Shown here: positions 47,018 to 54,969 of the stretch, in pieces | How positions within the stretch are numbered: the first letter of the stretch is position 1 | How the letters are laid out: every line of letters begins with the position of its first letter | Assembly (NCBI RefSeq): GCF_046195335.1 | Contig: NZ_CP176093.1 | Source: Methanospirillum lacunae | GTDB lineage: Archaea; Halobacteriota; Methanomicrobia; Methanomicrobiales; Methanospirillaceae | DNA length: 64,000 bases | Direction: 5' to 3' (one strand) | Made by a program: the position numbers and the translations under genes | The notes under the pieces: generated by a model | What the model was told of the DNA's origin: nothing | The model's database searches: none | Seen by the model: the letters and a program-made list of their open reading frames with translations, nothing else

Positions 47018-49339
47018 TTGAACCAAAGCAGAGTGTTCCTCCTTGTACTAACGTTCGTTTTGTTATGCTGTATTAGTGTGTCTTTGTGTGATCTGAGTCC
47101 GGATCAGATCCATGCCAATCCTCATATTCTTCTTATTAGTTCATATAGTCCAGATTTTCCCACGGTCTTTCATCAGATAGATGGTGTCAAGTCTGTTCTC
47201 TCCCCTGAAAAAGTGGACCTTGACATTGAATTCATGGATGCCAAACGTTTTCCATCTCTTGAAGATATCAATGAGTTTTCACAGCGTTTAACCAAAAAAA
47301 TCAGACGTCTTCCAGCGTATGATCTCATCCTTGTTGCAGATGATAGTGCCCTGAATCTTGTTCTCGAAAAGCAACATGAGTTATTCAACAACACACCTAT
47401 TGTTTTCTTTGGAATCAATGAGCAGAGCAGAGTAGGTCTTCCAGAAACAAACCCATTCATCACCGGTGTAATGGAAGAAGTGTCTGTGAAGGAGACCATT
47501 GATCTGATGATTCAATTGCAGCCTGATGCCAGAACGATAATTGCCTTATCTGATGATACCATCAGTGGAAAAGCAGATGTTGAAAAATTTCTTGGATATC
47601 GCTCCTCCTACCCCGGATACAATCTAACGGTTCTTTCACTTGCTAACCTGACCTGGAATGAATATGCCCAGAAACTGCAGGCAATAAATCAGTCCTCTTC
47701 AGTACTTCTCCTCTCTGCTTTTAAGGATAAAAACCAGGTTACTACAGATTTTGACAAGAGCCTTCTGTTTATAAAGCAGAACCTGCATGTCCCCCTTTTC
47801 CATCTCTGGTATTATGGAATGGGTGATGGGATTGTAGGAGGAGCACTCATCTCCCAATATGACCAGGGTAGAAATGCAGCCCTGATGGCAGACCTGATTC
47901 TGCAAGGAACTCCACCATCAGAAATACCAGTTCGAAAAGATAGTTCGAATCCGGTTGTATTTGATTATCATGAGATGGTTAAATACGGACTAAATCCTTC
48001 CGTTCTCCCTCCTGGATCAACAGTTATCAATAAGCCGGCATCCATCATTGTTGAACCCGGGACAATAATTTTAGCCCTTTTTCTCATCATGTGCCTGGTG
48101 TTGGTCATTGCTGTTCATATAATACTAATTAAGAAGAGACACAAGGCAGAGCAGAAAGTGTCAGAGTCCCGTGTAAAACTTGAAATGATTGTTGAGGCAA
48201 AAACACAAGGACTGGAACAAGCGAGTAAGGAACTGAGTACAACACAGAAAAAATTACTGGAATATATTCAATTTCTCACTACCAGGGAGAAGGAACTTCA
48301 AAAAAGCGAGGAAAAGTTCAGAAACCTGGTTCAGGATATCCATAACATTCTGGTGACCTTTACTCCTGATGGAGTTATCACGTATATCAACCCTTATGCT
48401 GAACGGTTCTTCGGATATACTGCCGATGAACTGGTAGGACTGAACCTCATTGGGACAATAATTCCAGAAGATACCTGGAATGACAAAGATACGAATCAGT
48501 TTATACATGAACTTGAGTCAAGTTCAGAGAAGTCCAAGCAGGGTGAGAACGCAAACCGAAAAAAGAACGGGGAGATTGTCTGGATCCTCTGGACCAACCG
48601 TGCAATCAGGGATGATACCGGGACTGTAACATCTGTCATTTCTGTCGGAATTGATATCACCGAGCGGAGGAAACTTGAAGGAGCAATTCAGGAAGCTAAC
48701 ATTAAACTGAACCTGCTTTCAAGCATTACCAGACATGATCTGCTCAATCTGATGACCTCAATTATCATGTATATACATATCATCAATGAAAACCCGGATG
48801 ACAAGGAAAACTCCCTATACCTGAATATGATGAGTTCTGTTCTTAAGAAAATGAGGACTCAGATAGAGTTCACCCGTGATTATCAGGATGTCGGGGTTAC
48901 AAAGCCTGGCTGGCATGATGTTGGTGTTCTTTTCAGACGTTCAGCCAGTCAGTTCAGAGAGAGAACAGTACAATTCTCCAATGAAGTCTCCAATATCGAG
49001 ATATATGCAGACAATATGTTAGAGAAAGTGATCTTTAATCTTATTGAGAACTCACTCCGGCATGGTATGAAAGTAACCCAGATATCGTTCAACATTGAGA
49101 TTGCAGAGAAAGGAATTGTGCTGGTGTATTCTGATAATGGAATCGGTATTGCTGATGATGAAAAAGAGCTGATATTTACGAGAGGATTCGGTAAAAATAC
49201 CGGATTTGGGATGTTCCTGGTTCATGAGATCCTTCAGATCACCGGCATATCAATTGTTGAAACCGGGAAAGCAGACAGTGGTGTAAGGTTTGAGATTCAT
49301 GTTCCGAATGGAGTATGGAGGCGGATCAGCGACCTGTGA
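47018..49339 (+). CDS. Membrane sensor kinase with ABC-substrate-binding-like extracellular sensor
   Basis: 773 residues from TTG 47018 (AGGAGGAGAG upstream). Order: signal/TM segment; extracellular part (about 35-335) resembling an ABC substrate-binding protein (HILLISSYSPDFPTVFHQ, NTPIVFFGINEQ); TM (about 350-372, IIVEPGTIILALFLIMCLVLVIAVHIILI); coiled coil; PAS (about 430-555); archaeal dimerisation helix with His573 (ITRHDLLN); ATPase domain (NSLRHG, DNGIGI, GFGKNTGFGMFL). The sensor probably reads an extracellular ligand directly. It is flanked on the left by the repeat 46812-46947. Convergent with the next kinase. Confidence 0.92.
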   Translation: MNQSRVFLLVLTFVLLCCISVSLCDLSPDQIHANPHILLISSYSPDFPTVFHQIDGVKSVLSPEKVDLDIEFMDAKRFPSLEDINEFSQRLTKKIRRLPAYDLILVADDSALNLVLEKQHELFNNTPIVFFGINEQSRVGLPETNPFITGVMEEVSVKETIDLMIQLQPDARTIIALSDDTISGKADVEKFLGYRSSYPGYNLTVLSLANLTWNEYAQKLQAINQSSSVLLLSAFKDKNQVTTDFDKSLLFIKQNLHVPLFHLWYYGMGDGIVGGALISQYDQGRNAALMADLILQGTPPSEIPVRKDSSNPVVFDYHEMVKYGLNPSVLPPGSTVINKPASIIVEPGTIILALFLIMCLVLVIAVHIILIKKRHKAEQKVSESRVKLEMIVEAKTQGLEQASKELSTTQKKLLEYIQFLTTREKELQKSEEKFRNLVQDIHNILVTFTPDGVITYINPYAERFFGYTADELVGLNLIGTIIPEDTWNDKDTNQFIHELESSSEKSKQGENANRKKNGEIVWILWTNRAIRDDTGTVTSVISVGIDITERRKLEGAIQEANIKLNLLSSITRHDLLNLMTSIIMYIHIINENPDDKENSLYLNMMSSVLKKMRTQIEFTRDYQDVGVTKPGWHDVGVLFRRSASQFRERTVQFSNEVSNIEIYADNMLEKVIFNLIENSLRHGMKVTQISFNIEIAEKGIVLVYSDNGIGIADDEKELIFTRGFGKNTGFGMFLVHEILQITGISIVETGKADSGVRFEIHVPNGVWRRISDL

Positions 49340-49390
49340 TCCTGAAAAGAGTACAAAAGAGTAATTATACTTTTTTAGCGATGGTATCTA

Positions 49391-52300
49391 TTACGTTCTT
49401 GTCCTGAAGACTCCTCCAGGAACCCTGATCACAAACCTAGCCCCTTTTCCTGGCTCTCCTGTCTCCTGAATTGAAATTCCGGTAAGAGATAGGATCTCCC
49501 TTGCAAGAAACATACCTAGGCCTGTGTTCTTTCCAAATCCCCGCTCAAATATCTTCTCCTTCTCTTCGAAAGGGATACCTATCCCGTTGTCTTCCCATAA
49601 TACAAATAGTTCTCCTTTGTCTTCATTTGTTGATACCGTGATGGTATTCACTTTAAGTCCATGCCTGACTGAGTTGTCAAGAAGATTATAAAATACTCTT
49701 TTTACCATCTGGTCTGCAAGGATGGATATCTTTTTTAGATCAGAATTCATGGTTATTTCACATGGAATAGTCGTAGTTGGAATAACTGTTTCCAGTTCCA
49801 CCCATTGTGGCTCCTGTGCCCCAAGACCTTCATATATCCTGGTGAATTCAATCTGATTTTTGATGTCATTTGTTGCAGATCGTATCTTATTTAAAATCCA
49901 GTTAATTTCTTCATTTTTGCAATCCAGTTGGGCAACGCTCACGCAACCAAGGATTACCGTGATCTTGTTGAGTATATCATGCCTTGTGATTCCGGTTAGC
50001 AGACTTAGTTGACGGTTTGCTCTTTCCAATACAACTTTATTCTGTTTTAGTCTGGTAATATCATGGCATATTCCCTGGAGACTAAGAACTATGCCTTCAT
50101 CGTTAAATACTGGAGATATACTTTGAGAATGCCACTGCCATGTCCCATTTTTATGGCGTATCCGGTAGATATTCCCGCTCATCCGTCTCCCTTTTGAGAT
50201 GGCTTCTGAGACAAATTCCTGCATGTGCGATATATCATCAGGGTGGATAAATGCAAACATACGTTTTCCGATACCTTCACTCTCATCATATCCTAGAAGT
50301 TCGGACCATTTGGGTGAAATGTATGTGAATACACCATCTGGTGTGATTGAGAACACCACATCGTTTGCATTCTCAACAAGCGATCGAAATTTTTCTTCAC
50401 TCTCTATTAGGGCTTTTTCAGCCAGTCTGTGTTCTGTATTGTCCCTTATTACTGCGAGAAATCCGGTGACCTTTTTATTCTGATCCTTGATGGTCGTAAT
50501 TTTCATATCAGCCCAGATTGTTGAACCATCTTTGTGTTTTAACTCAATCTCAATGATATCATTATCGGGTGTCGCCTCTCCAACTGAAATCGCAGTTATC
50601 CACTTTTTATGAACCGGTTCCAGTTTTTTGATTGTATCCTGAGCTAAAACCTCCTCTACTTTCTTATGTAGTAATTCATCTGGCGTAAATTCCATCAGCA
50701 ACTGAACAGAAGGAGAGATGTATGTAAACCGTCTGTCAAAATCTACAACACAGATAACATCAGAGATATTTTCTGCAAGAAGCCGGAATTTAGCCTCACT
50801 CTCAACCAGTCTCTGTTCTACTTCTCTCTCGGTAGTGATATCCAGGTCTACACCGCAGTATCCGGTAAAAACTCCTTTTTGATCAAAAACTGGCATGCCA
50901 TTAGTTTTGAGAAAAATCTGTCTCCCATCCTTGTGACGGTTACAGTTTACCAGATCGTTGAAAACCTGAAAGGTAGAGATGGCACTCATTGTAATATTTT
51001 TTAATTCATCTCTGACTGTTGGATCAAAGAGATCATAAAAGTGTTTTTTACCAATCAGTTCATCAGGCCAGTACCCGAGTATTGAGTAAACTGCAGGGCT
51101 TGCATAGGTGTAAACACCATCCTGGTCTAATTCCCAGACCCATGATCCTGCATTCTGTGTTACTGCAATGAACCGTTCTTCGCTTCTTCTCAGTCTATTT
51201 TCGATCTCTTTCTGCTCTGATACATCTGTTACAATCCCTTCCAGTGCAACCAGTTCTCCGTTCTTGCCTGTGATTATGGAATTTCTCAGGTTAAACCAGC
51301 GGTGTCTGCCATACCTGTTAATTATCTTGAAATCAAAATTCAAAGGACTACGGTTTTCAAGAATTTCAACCCATCGCTTGTTGAATGCATCTACAGAATC
51401 CGGGTGAATGAGAGTTTTTAGGAGGTTTGGATCGGCATAAAAATCTTCAGGGGTATATCCGGTAAGTGTAGTTGCTGCCCTACTTATAAAATCAAATCTT
51501 CTGTCTGGAAGTGTCATCCTGTAAAGAATATCCCTGGCATTGTCTGCAAATCTGTGAAATTTTTCTTCACTCTCTCTGTGGGCCTCTTCAGCTTTTTTTG
51601 TGTCAGTGATATCTCTTCCAACCACCTGGTATTCATAAAGTCCGTTATTACGGTCAAAGAGTGCTTTTACAGACCACAACTTCCAGGATTTCCTCCCATC
51701 GTTATGGATTATCTCCTGATCTATCTCACGCACCGGTTTTTTTTCGTTGAGTGGAAAGAGAGATTTCTCAAACAAAGCGTAGGTATCCCGCAGAAAATCC
51801 CTAATATTATCTCCTTCTGTTGGAGCAAACCCTGATAGATTAGATGTAAACTGGCGGAACGCTTCGTTCATGAATGTGATCGTTCCATCAGGTACAACCC
51901 TGAAGATCATCTCAATCTGATCATCTACGATAGAGTGGTATCTCGCCTCACTTCTCTTCAGTTCATGATCTGACTGTTTAACAAGTGTGATATCCCTGAT
52001 AGTTTCGATGGCACCTGAAACCCTTCCTGACTGATCGTATAACCTGCTGACCTTTGTTAGAATAGAAATACCTTTTCCGTTCAGCTGAGTCGTATCAGCT
52101 TCAGCGGTTATTGAACCCTCTTCCCGGTGAATTATGGAATAATACTTCCTGATATGTTCTTCAGGCTCATCAATCAGATCGATGAGAATCGGACGATCAG
52201 TAGAATAAAAAACGGCACGGTAAGTCTCTTTTCCTTTTCCCATTACTATTTCAGAAGATACCCCGGTGAGTTCTTCAATGGCTTTGTTCCAGGCTATCAC

Positions 52301-52771
52301 TAAACCGGACTGGTCGATTGCGAACGTAGCATCTGGAAGGAATTCAATGATGTCAGAGAACTTTTTCTCTGATTCCCTGAGTTTAAGTTCAGTTTGCCTT
52401 CTTCCAACTGCGGTTTTAATTTTATATCCAAGTTCTGCAAACTGTGAAGTGGCATCTCCGCCTTTCTGGATGTAATAATCGGCCCCGTTATTGATTGCTT
52501 CAATTACAATCTCTTCACGACCTCTTCCAGTAAAGAGTATGAACGGAATGTCTCCATGAATTTTCCTGACCTGTTGCAGGAAAGAGATCCCATCTATTTC
52601 AGGCATCTGGTAATCTGATATTATCGCGTCATAATCTGAAAGTGACGGAAATTTCAACGCATCTGATGCCGATGTGAGAACATCTACTCTGAACACCCCG
52701 GTTTGTTCTAAAAAAATTTTTCCCAGATTTAGAAGTTCCTCTTCATCATCCACATAAAGGACTGATATCAA
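49391..52771 (-). CDS. Cytoplasmic hybrid kinase: receiver, six PAS, archaeal kinase core
   Basis: 1126 residues, no TM. A receiver (1-120, phospho-Asp54 in SDYQMP) is followed by six PAS domains up to about 900 (SEKKFSDIIEFLPDATF, SEARYHSIVDDQIEM, SEEKFHRFADNARDI, SEERFIAVTQNAGSW, SEAKFRLLAENISDV, SEEKFRSLVENANDV), then the dimerisation helix with His931 (ITRHDILNK) and ATPase (NSVRHG, DNGIGI, GFGKNTGLGMFL). It is built like the kinase at 14340-18065 but without PocR. The only start is TTG 52771; its ribosome binding site is weak (AAGAAG), and a perfect inverted repeat lies 22 bp upstream. Confidence 0.9.
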   Translation of the reverse strand: MISVLYVDDEEELLNLGKIFLEQTGVFRVDVLTSASDALKFPSLSDYDAIISDYQMPEIDGISFLQQVRKIHGDIPFILFTGRGREEIVIEAINNGADYYIQKGGDATSQFAELGYKIKTAVGRRQTELKLRESEKKFSDIIEFLPDATFAIDQSGLVIAWNKAIEELTGVSSEIVMGKGKETYRAVFYSTDRPILIDLIDEPEEHIRKYYSIIHREEGSITAEADTTQLNGKGISILTKVSRLYDQSGRVSGAIETIRDITLVKQSDHELKRSEARYHSIVDDQIEMIFRVVPDGTITFMNEAFRQFTSNLSGFAPTEGDNIRDFLRDTYALFEKSLFPLNEKKPVREIDQEIIHNDGRKSWKLWSVKALFDRNNGLYEYQVVGRDITDTKKAEEAHRESEEKFHRFADNARDILYRMTLPDRRFDFISRAATTLTGYTPEDFYADPNLLKTLIHPDSVDAFNKRWVEILENRSPLNFDFKIINRYGRHRWFNLRNSIITGKNGELVALEGIVTDVSEQKEIENRLRRSEERFIAVTQNAGSWVWELDQDGVYTYASPAVYSILGYWPDELIGKKHFYDLFDPTVRDELKNITMSAISTFQVFNDLVNCNRHKDGRQIFLKTNGMPVFDQKGVFTGYCGVDLDITTEREVEQRLVESEAKFRLLAENISDVICVVDFDRRFTYISPSVQLLMEFTPDELLHKKVEEVLAQDTIKKLEPVHKKWITAISVGEATPDNDIIEIELKHKDGSTIWADMKITTIKDQNKKVTGFLAVIRDNTEHRLAEKALIESEEKFRSLVENANDVVFSITPDGVFTYISPKWSELLGYDESEGIGKRMFAFIHPDDISHMQEFVSEAISKGRRMSGNIYRIRHKNGTWQWHSQSISPVFNDEGIVLSLQGICHDITRLKQNKVVLERANRQLSLLTGITRHDILNKITVILGCVSVAQLDCKNEEINWILNKIRSATNDIKNQIEFTRIYEGLGAQEPQWVELETVIPTTTIPCEITMNSDLKKISILADQMVKRVFYNLLDNSVRHGLKVNTITVSTNEDKGELFVLWEDNGIGIPFEEKEKIFERGFGKNTGLGMFLAREILSLTGISIQETGEPGKGARFVIRVPGGVFRTRT

Positions 52772-52792
52772 CTTCTTGTCATCAGAATCTGC

Positions 52793-52819
52793 CCTAATAT
52801 AAGCCGAACTTATATTAGG
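52793..52819. repeat. Perfect 11-bp inverted repeat before the kinase gene
   Basis: CCTAATATAAG (52793-52803) and CTTATATTAGG (52809-52819) with a 5-nt centre, 22 bp upstream of the kinase TTG. It covers the expected TATA/start region of the minus-strand gene, so it may be an operator or a TATA-bearing symmetric promoter. Confidence 0.75.
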
Positions 52820-53095
52820 AATAAGAACACCTTCTCAATCCGCGTCTTTATTATGATGGGAGGAGCACCGGCAATGTGATATCCGGGCATAATATTAGCG
52901 AATTGATTTTTACTTTCATAAAGATACCGGTTTTTTTATTTTCCTGAACATAGAAGACAACAAGTGAAGAGACTGGATATATATGTTAGGACGGGGGATC
53001 ATTCAGTGTCCACGCGATGACATTGCCTGTACCGTCATTCTCTCATATCTTAAAAACAAACTCAGGATAACTCAGTTATAAAAGATGATTCCATA
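52820..53095. other. Divergent promoter region, 276 bp
   Basis: Gap between the kinase start and the radical SAM gene, apart from the inverted repeat. No gene, no tRNA; AT-rich stretches near 52918-52945. Confidence 0.4.
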
Positions 53096-53875
53096 ATGAA
53101 CAGATACGTATTCGGACCAGTTTCATCAAGAAGACTTGGAAAATCACTTGGCATTGATCTCCTTCCCTACAAGACCTGTTCTTATAATTGCGTATACTGT
53201 GAATGTGGAGCGACTACTGATCTTACCATTACCAGGCAAGATTTTTTTCCTCTTAAAGATATTCTAGCTGAACTAGATCGTGTTCTTGTAAAGAAACCTA
53301 ATCTGGACTATATCACGTTTGCAGGTTCAGGTGAACCTACGCTCTCCCGGTTACTTGGTCCGGTAATAAGACATCTAAAAGAGCACTATCCCTGGTATCA
53401 TGTTGCAGTTCTGACAAACGGGACTCTCTGTATGCTTCCTGAAGTCAGAAGTGATCTCCTTCCGGCTGATCTCATCATCCCAACAATTCCTGCATCAGAT
53501 CAGGCGATGCAGGATCGGATCTTCCGGCCATATCACAACATTTCAGTCTCATCCATAAAAAGTGGACTAGTCGCCCTTCGTAAAGAGTTTTCAGGTCAGT
53601 TATGGGCTGAAGTATTTTTGGTTCCCGGGATAAACACCGGAAAGGATGAATTGATCCATAGCAGAGAGACAATTATATCCATCCGACCTGACCTGATACA
53701 ACTGAACTCACTGGATCGGCCAGGAACAGAGCCATGGGTATGTCCGGTTCAGAGATTGGAACTAATACAGATTCGTGATTTCTTTGCAGAAACAGGTATC
53801 CCAACTGATATTGCAGGTTTTGGTCAGAGAGGGGGATTTTTCTCTCATACACATGAACATCTGGTTATCTCCTGA
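53096..53875 (+). CDS. Radical SAM protein
   Basis: 259 residues with the radical SAM cluster CSYNCVYC (Cys28, Cys32, Cys35), the VFGPVSSRRLGKSLGIDLLP N-terminus, the GSGEPTL SAM-binding segment, and no extra C-terminal cysteine cluster. This N-terminus is shared by a conserved group of radical SAM proteins of unknown substrate found in methanogens and anaerobes (recalled). ATG 53096. No neighbour gives a substrate. Confidence 0.88.
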   Translation: MNRYVFGPVSSRRLGKSLGIDLLPYKTCSYNCVYCECGATTDLTITRQDFFPLKDILAELDRVLVKKPNLDYITFAGSGEPTLSRLLGPVIRHLKEHYPWYHVAVLTNGTLCMLPEVRSDLLPADLIIPTIPASDQAMQDRIFRPYHNISVSSIKSGLVALRKEFSGQLWAEVFLVPGINTGKDELIHSRETIISIRPDLIQLNSLDRPGTEPWVCPVQRLELIQIRDFFAETGIPTDIAGFGQRGGFFSHTHEHLVIS

Positions 53876-53900
53876 CCTGTCTGATTATGTGTCTGATAAT

Positions 53901-54150
53901 TTAGTACACATTGTGTTTTTCCAGGGGAAGAGTGACGATATATGTTGATCCTTTTTTCTCCCTCACTTAATACTTCAATAGTTCCATCATGAAATTTAAC
54001 GCTCTTTTATACAATTGCCTGACCAAAACCTTTGGAGAGCGGATCATGAAGTGAAGAATCTCCCATAAAAAGGAGCATCCCCGATTTTATCTATTATTTC
54101 GGGTTTGATACCGGTGCCTGTGTTTGGTATAATGATCAGGTTAAAGTAAG
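53901..54150 (-). pseudogene. Remnant of a histidine kinase ATPase domain
   Basis: On the minus strand the region reads in pieces as a kinase ATPase domain: PNTGTGIKPEIIDKI, then DPLSKGFGQAIV, then KFHDGTIEVLSEGEK and GSTYIVTLPLEK before a TAA at 53901-53903. The pieces are separated by a frameshift after FFTS, an in-frame TAA after QAIV and an A-run frameshift after GEK. The conserved DNG of the domain reads PNTG. The 5' part is lost or runs on weakly to about 54245. It lies next to RNA element 1. Confidence 0.8.
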
Positions 54151-54341
54151 CATTAATCTTCTTTCCTTCTCAGTTTTTTCATCGATTTCTTCTCTTTTCA
54201 GGAGATATCAACGTCCTTTCGATGTACTTCGAAAAACCCTCATTATTCTGTTATGATAATAGTCGAACATGTAAATCTATTATTCCAGGTAGTGGTCCTT
54301 AAAAGGGTTTTTGATCCGTGTGTCTCAATAGAGAATTCGTA
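54151..54341. other. Intergenic between pseudogene and RNA element 1
   Basis: No intact gene. The minus strand to about 54245 may be further decayed kinase sequence; the rest shows nothing. A 75-codon ORF starting at 54253 runs into the RNA element and has no coding character. Confidence 0.4.
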
Positions 54342-54627
54342 TGTAGGAGGAAGACCAGCCGTATTATGGCTGGTTGAATTCGTTCGGATCATTGCAGAAA
54401 GCAGAAAGAGAGAAGGGAACGAAATTGAGCTTTCGTTCCAGGTGATGATGAGAAGCATCGATTGTAGGAGGACATGTTGAACGCAGCTCATCTATTGTGC
54501 ACATTCCTGCTTTTCCCTACCGGGTTGGTTTCCGGCAGGTTTGTGCAGGTCTTGGTGTGACATACTATCGTTGTGTGAAACAGGGTATAAACCAGATAGC
54601 AAAAACTAATGGAAAATAGTTAGAAAT
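54342..54627 (+). ncRNA. Candidate structured RNA, copy 1
   Basis: Co-linear with 59463-59740. Stems seen: ACCAGCC/GGCTGGT (54354-54374); GGAACGAAA/TTTCGTTCC (54416-54439); GATGAG/CTCATC (54447-54492), closing an arm with a second TGTAGGAGG at 54463; a long hairpin TGCACA-TT-CCTGC/GCAGG-TT-TGTGCA (54498-54547); CATAC/GTGTG (54561-54577); AACTA/TAGTT (54604-54621). TGTAGGAGG occurs twice, 121 nt apart, as in copy 2, and CAGGGTATAAAC is conserved. The strand is inferred from the sharp left edge and the T5 after the last stem; the other strand cannot be excluded. No family recognised. Confidence 0.6.
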
Positions 54628-54796
54628 AATTTTTCTCTCTAAAGCAGATGATTTCTCCCGTTATTGTCATCTGGATCTGTATGCTACGAGAACAGACTTC
54701 ATTATTTTGTGTTACATCTGGTTTCAATCAAAGGATTCAGTACTGAAGTTTGTGATGTCTCGCGATAATAAATCCTGGATTTCATGAGTTTACACA

Positions 54797-54814
54797 GTTG
54801 CAACCGGTTGCAAC
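54797..54814. promoter_or_regulatory. Perfect 18-bp palindrome GTTGCAACCGGTTGCAAC
   Basis: Identical to the site at 59910-59927. It is its own reverse complement over 18 bases, typical of a dimeric regulator or other sequence-specific binding protein. The surrounding similarity is weaker than the palindrome, so it is under its own constraint. Confidence 0.7.
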
Positions 54815-54969
54815 AGCCATGAATTATGATATTTATTATCTGGGTTAGTAATTTTGAATAGTGGTTGATGTCATCATCGCGGCATAAAGAGTTGAGAGTT
54901 TTACTAATTGATTGGCCGGGTGGTTACAGACAAATGTACATATCCAGTTGAATAACACGTCTGGCGTGG

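Larger units (their letters stand above)
54342..54896. repeat. Duplicated ~550-bp non-coding element, copy 1
   Basis: Contains the RNA candidate plus about 270 bp of weaker similarity to copy 2, ending with a shared palindrome (54797-54814) and ATCGCGGCA (54876-54884). Distances between landmarks agree within 8 bp with the copy at 59463-60008. It ends 74 bp past the 3' end of the kinase at 54970. Confidence 0.75.

Noticed and set aside
54441..54455. ATGATGA as box C of a C/D guide RNA
   Set aside because: Present in both copies, but no matching CTGA box D at normal distance; the element is also far longer than archaeal C/D RNAs.
54253..54480. 75-codon ORF overlapping RNA copy 1
   Set aside because: Not conserved in copy 2 and crosses the sharp left edge of the element.
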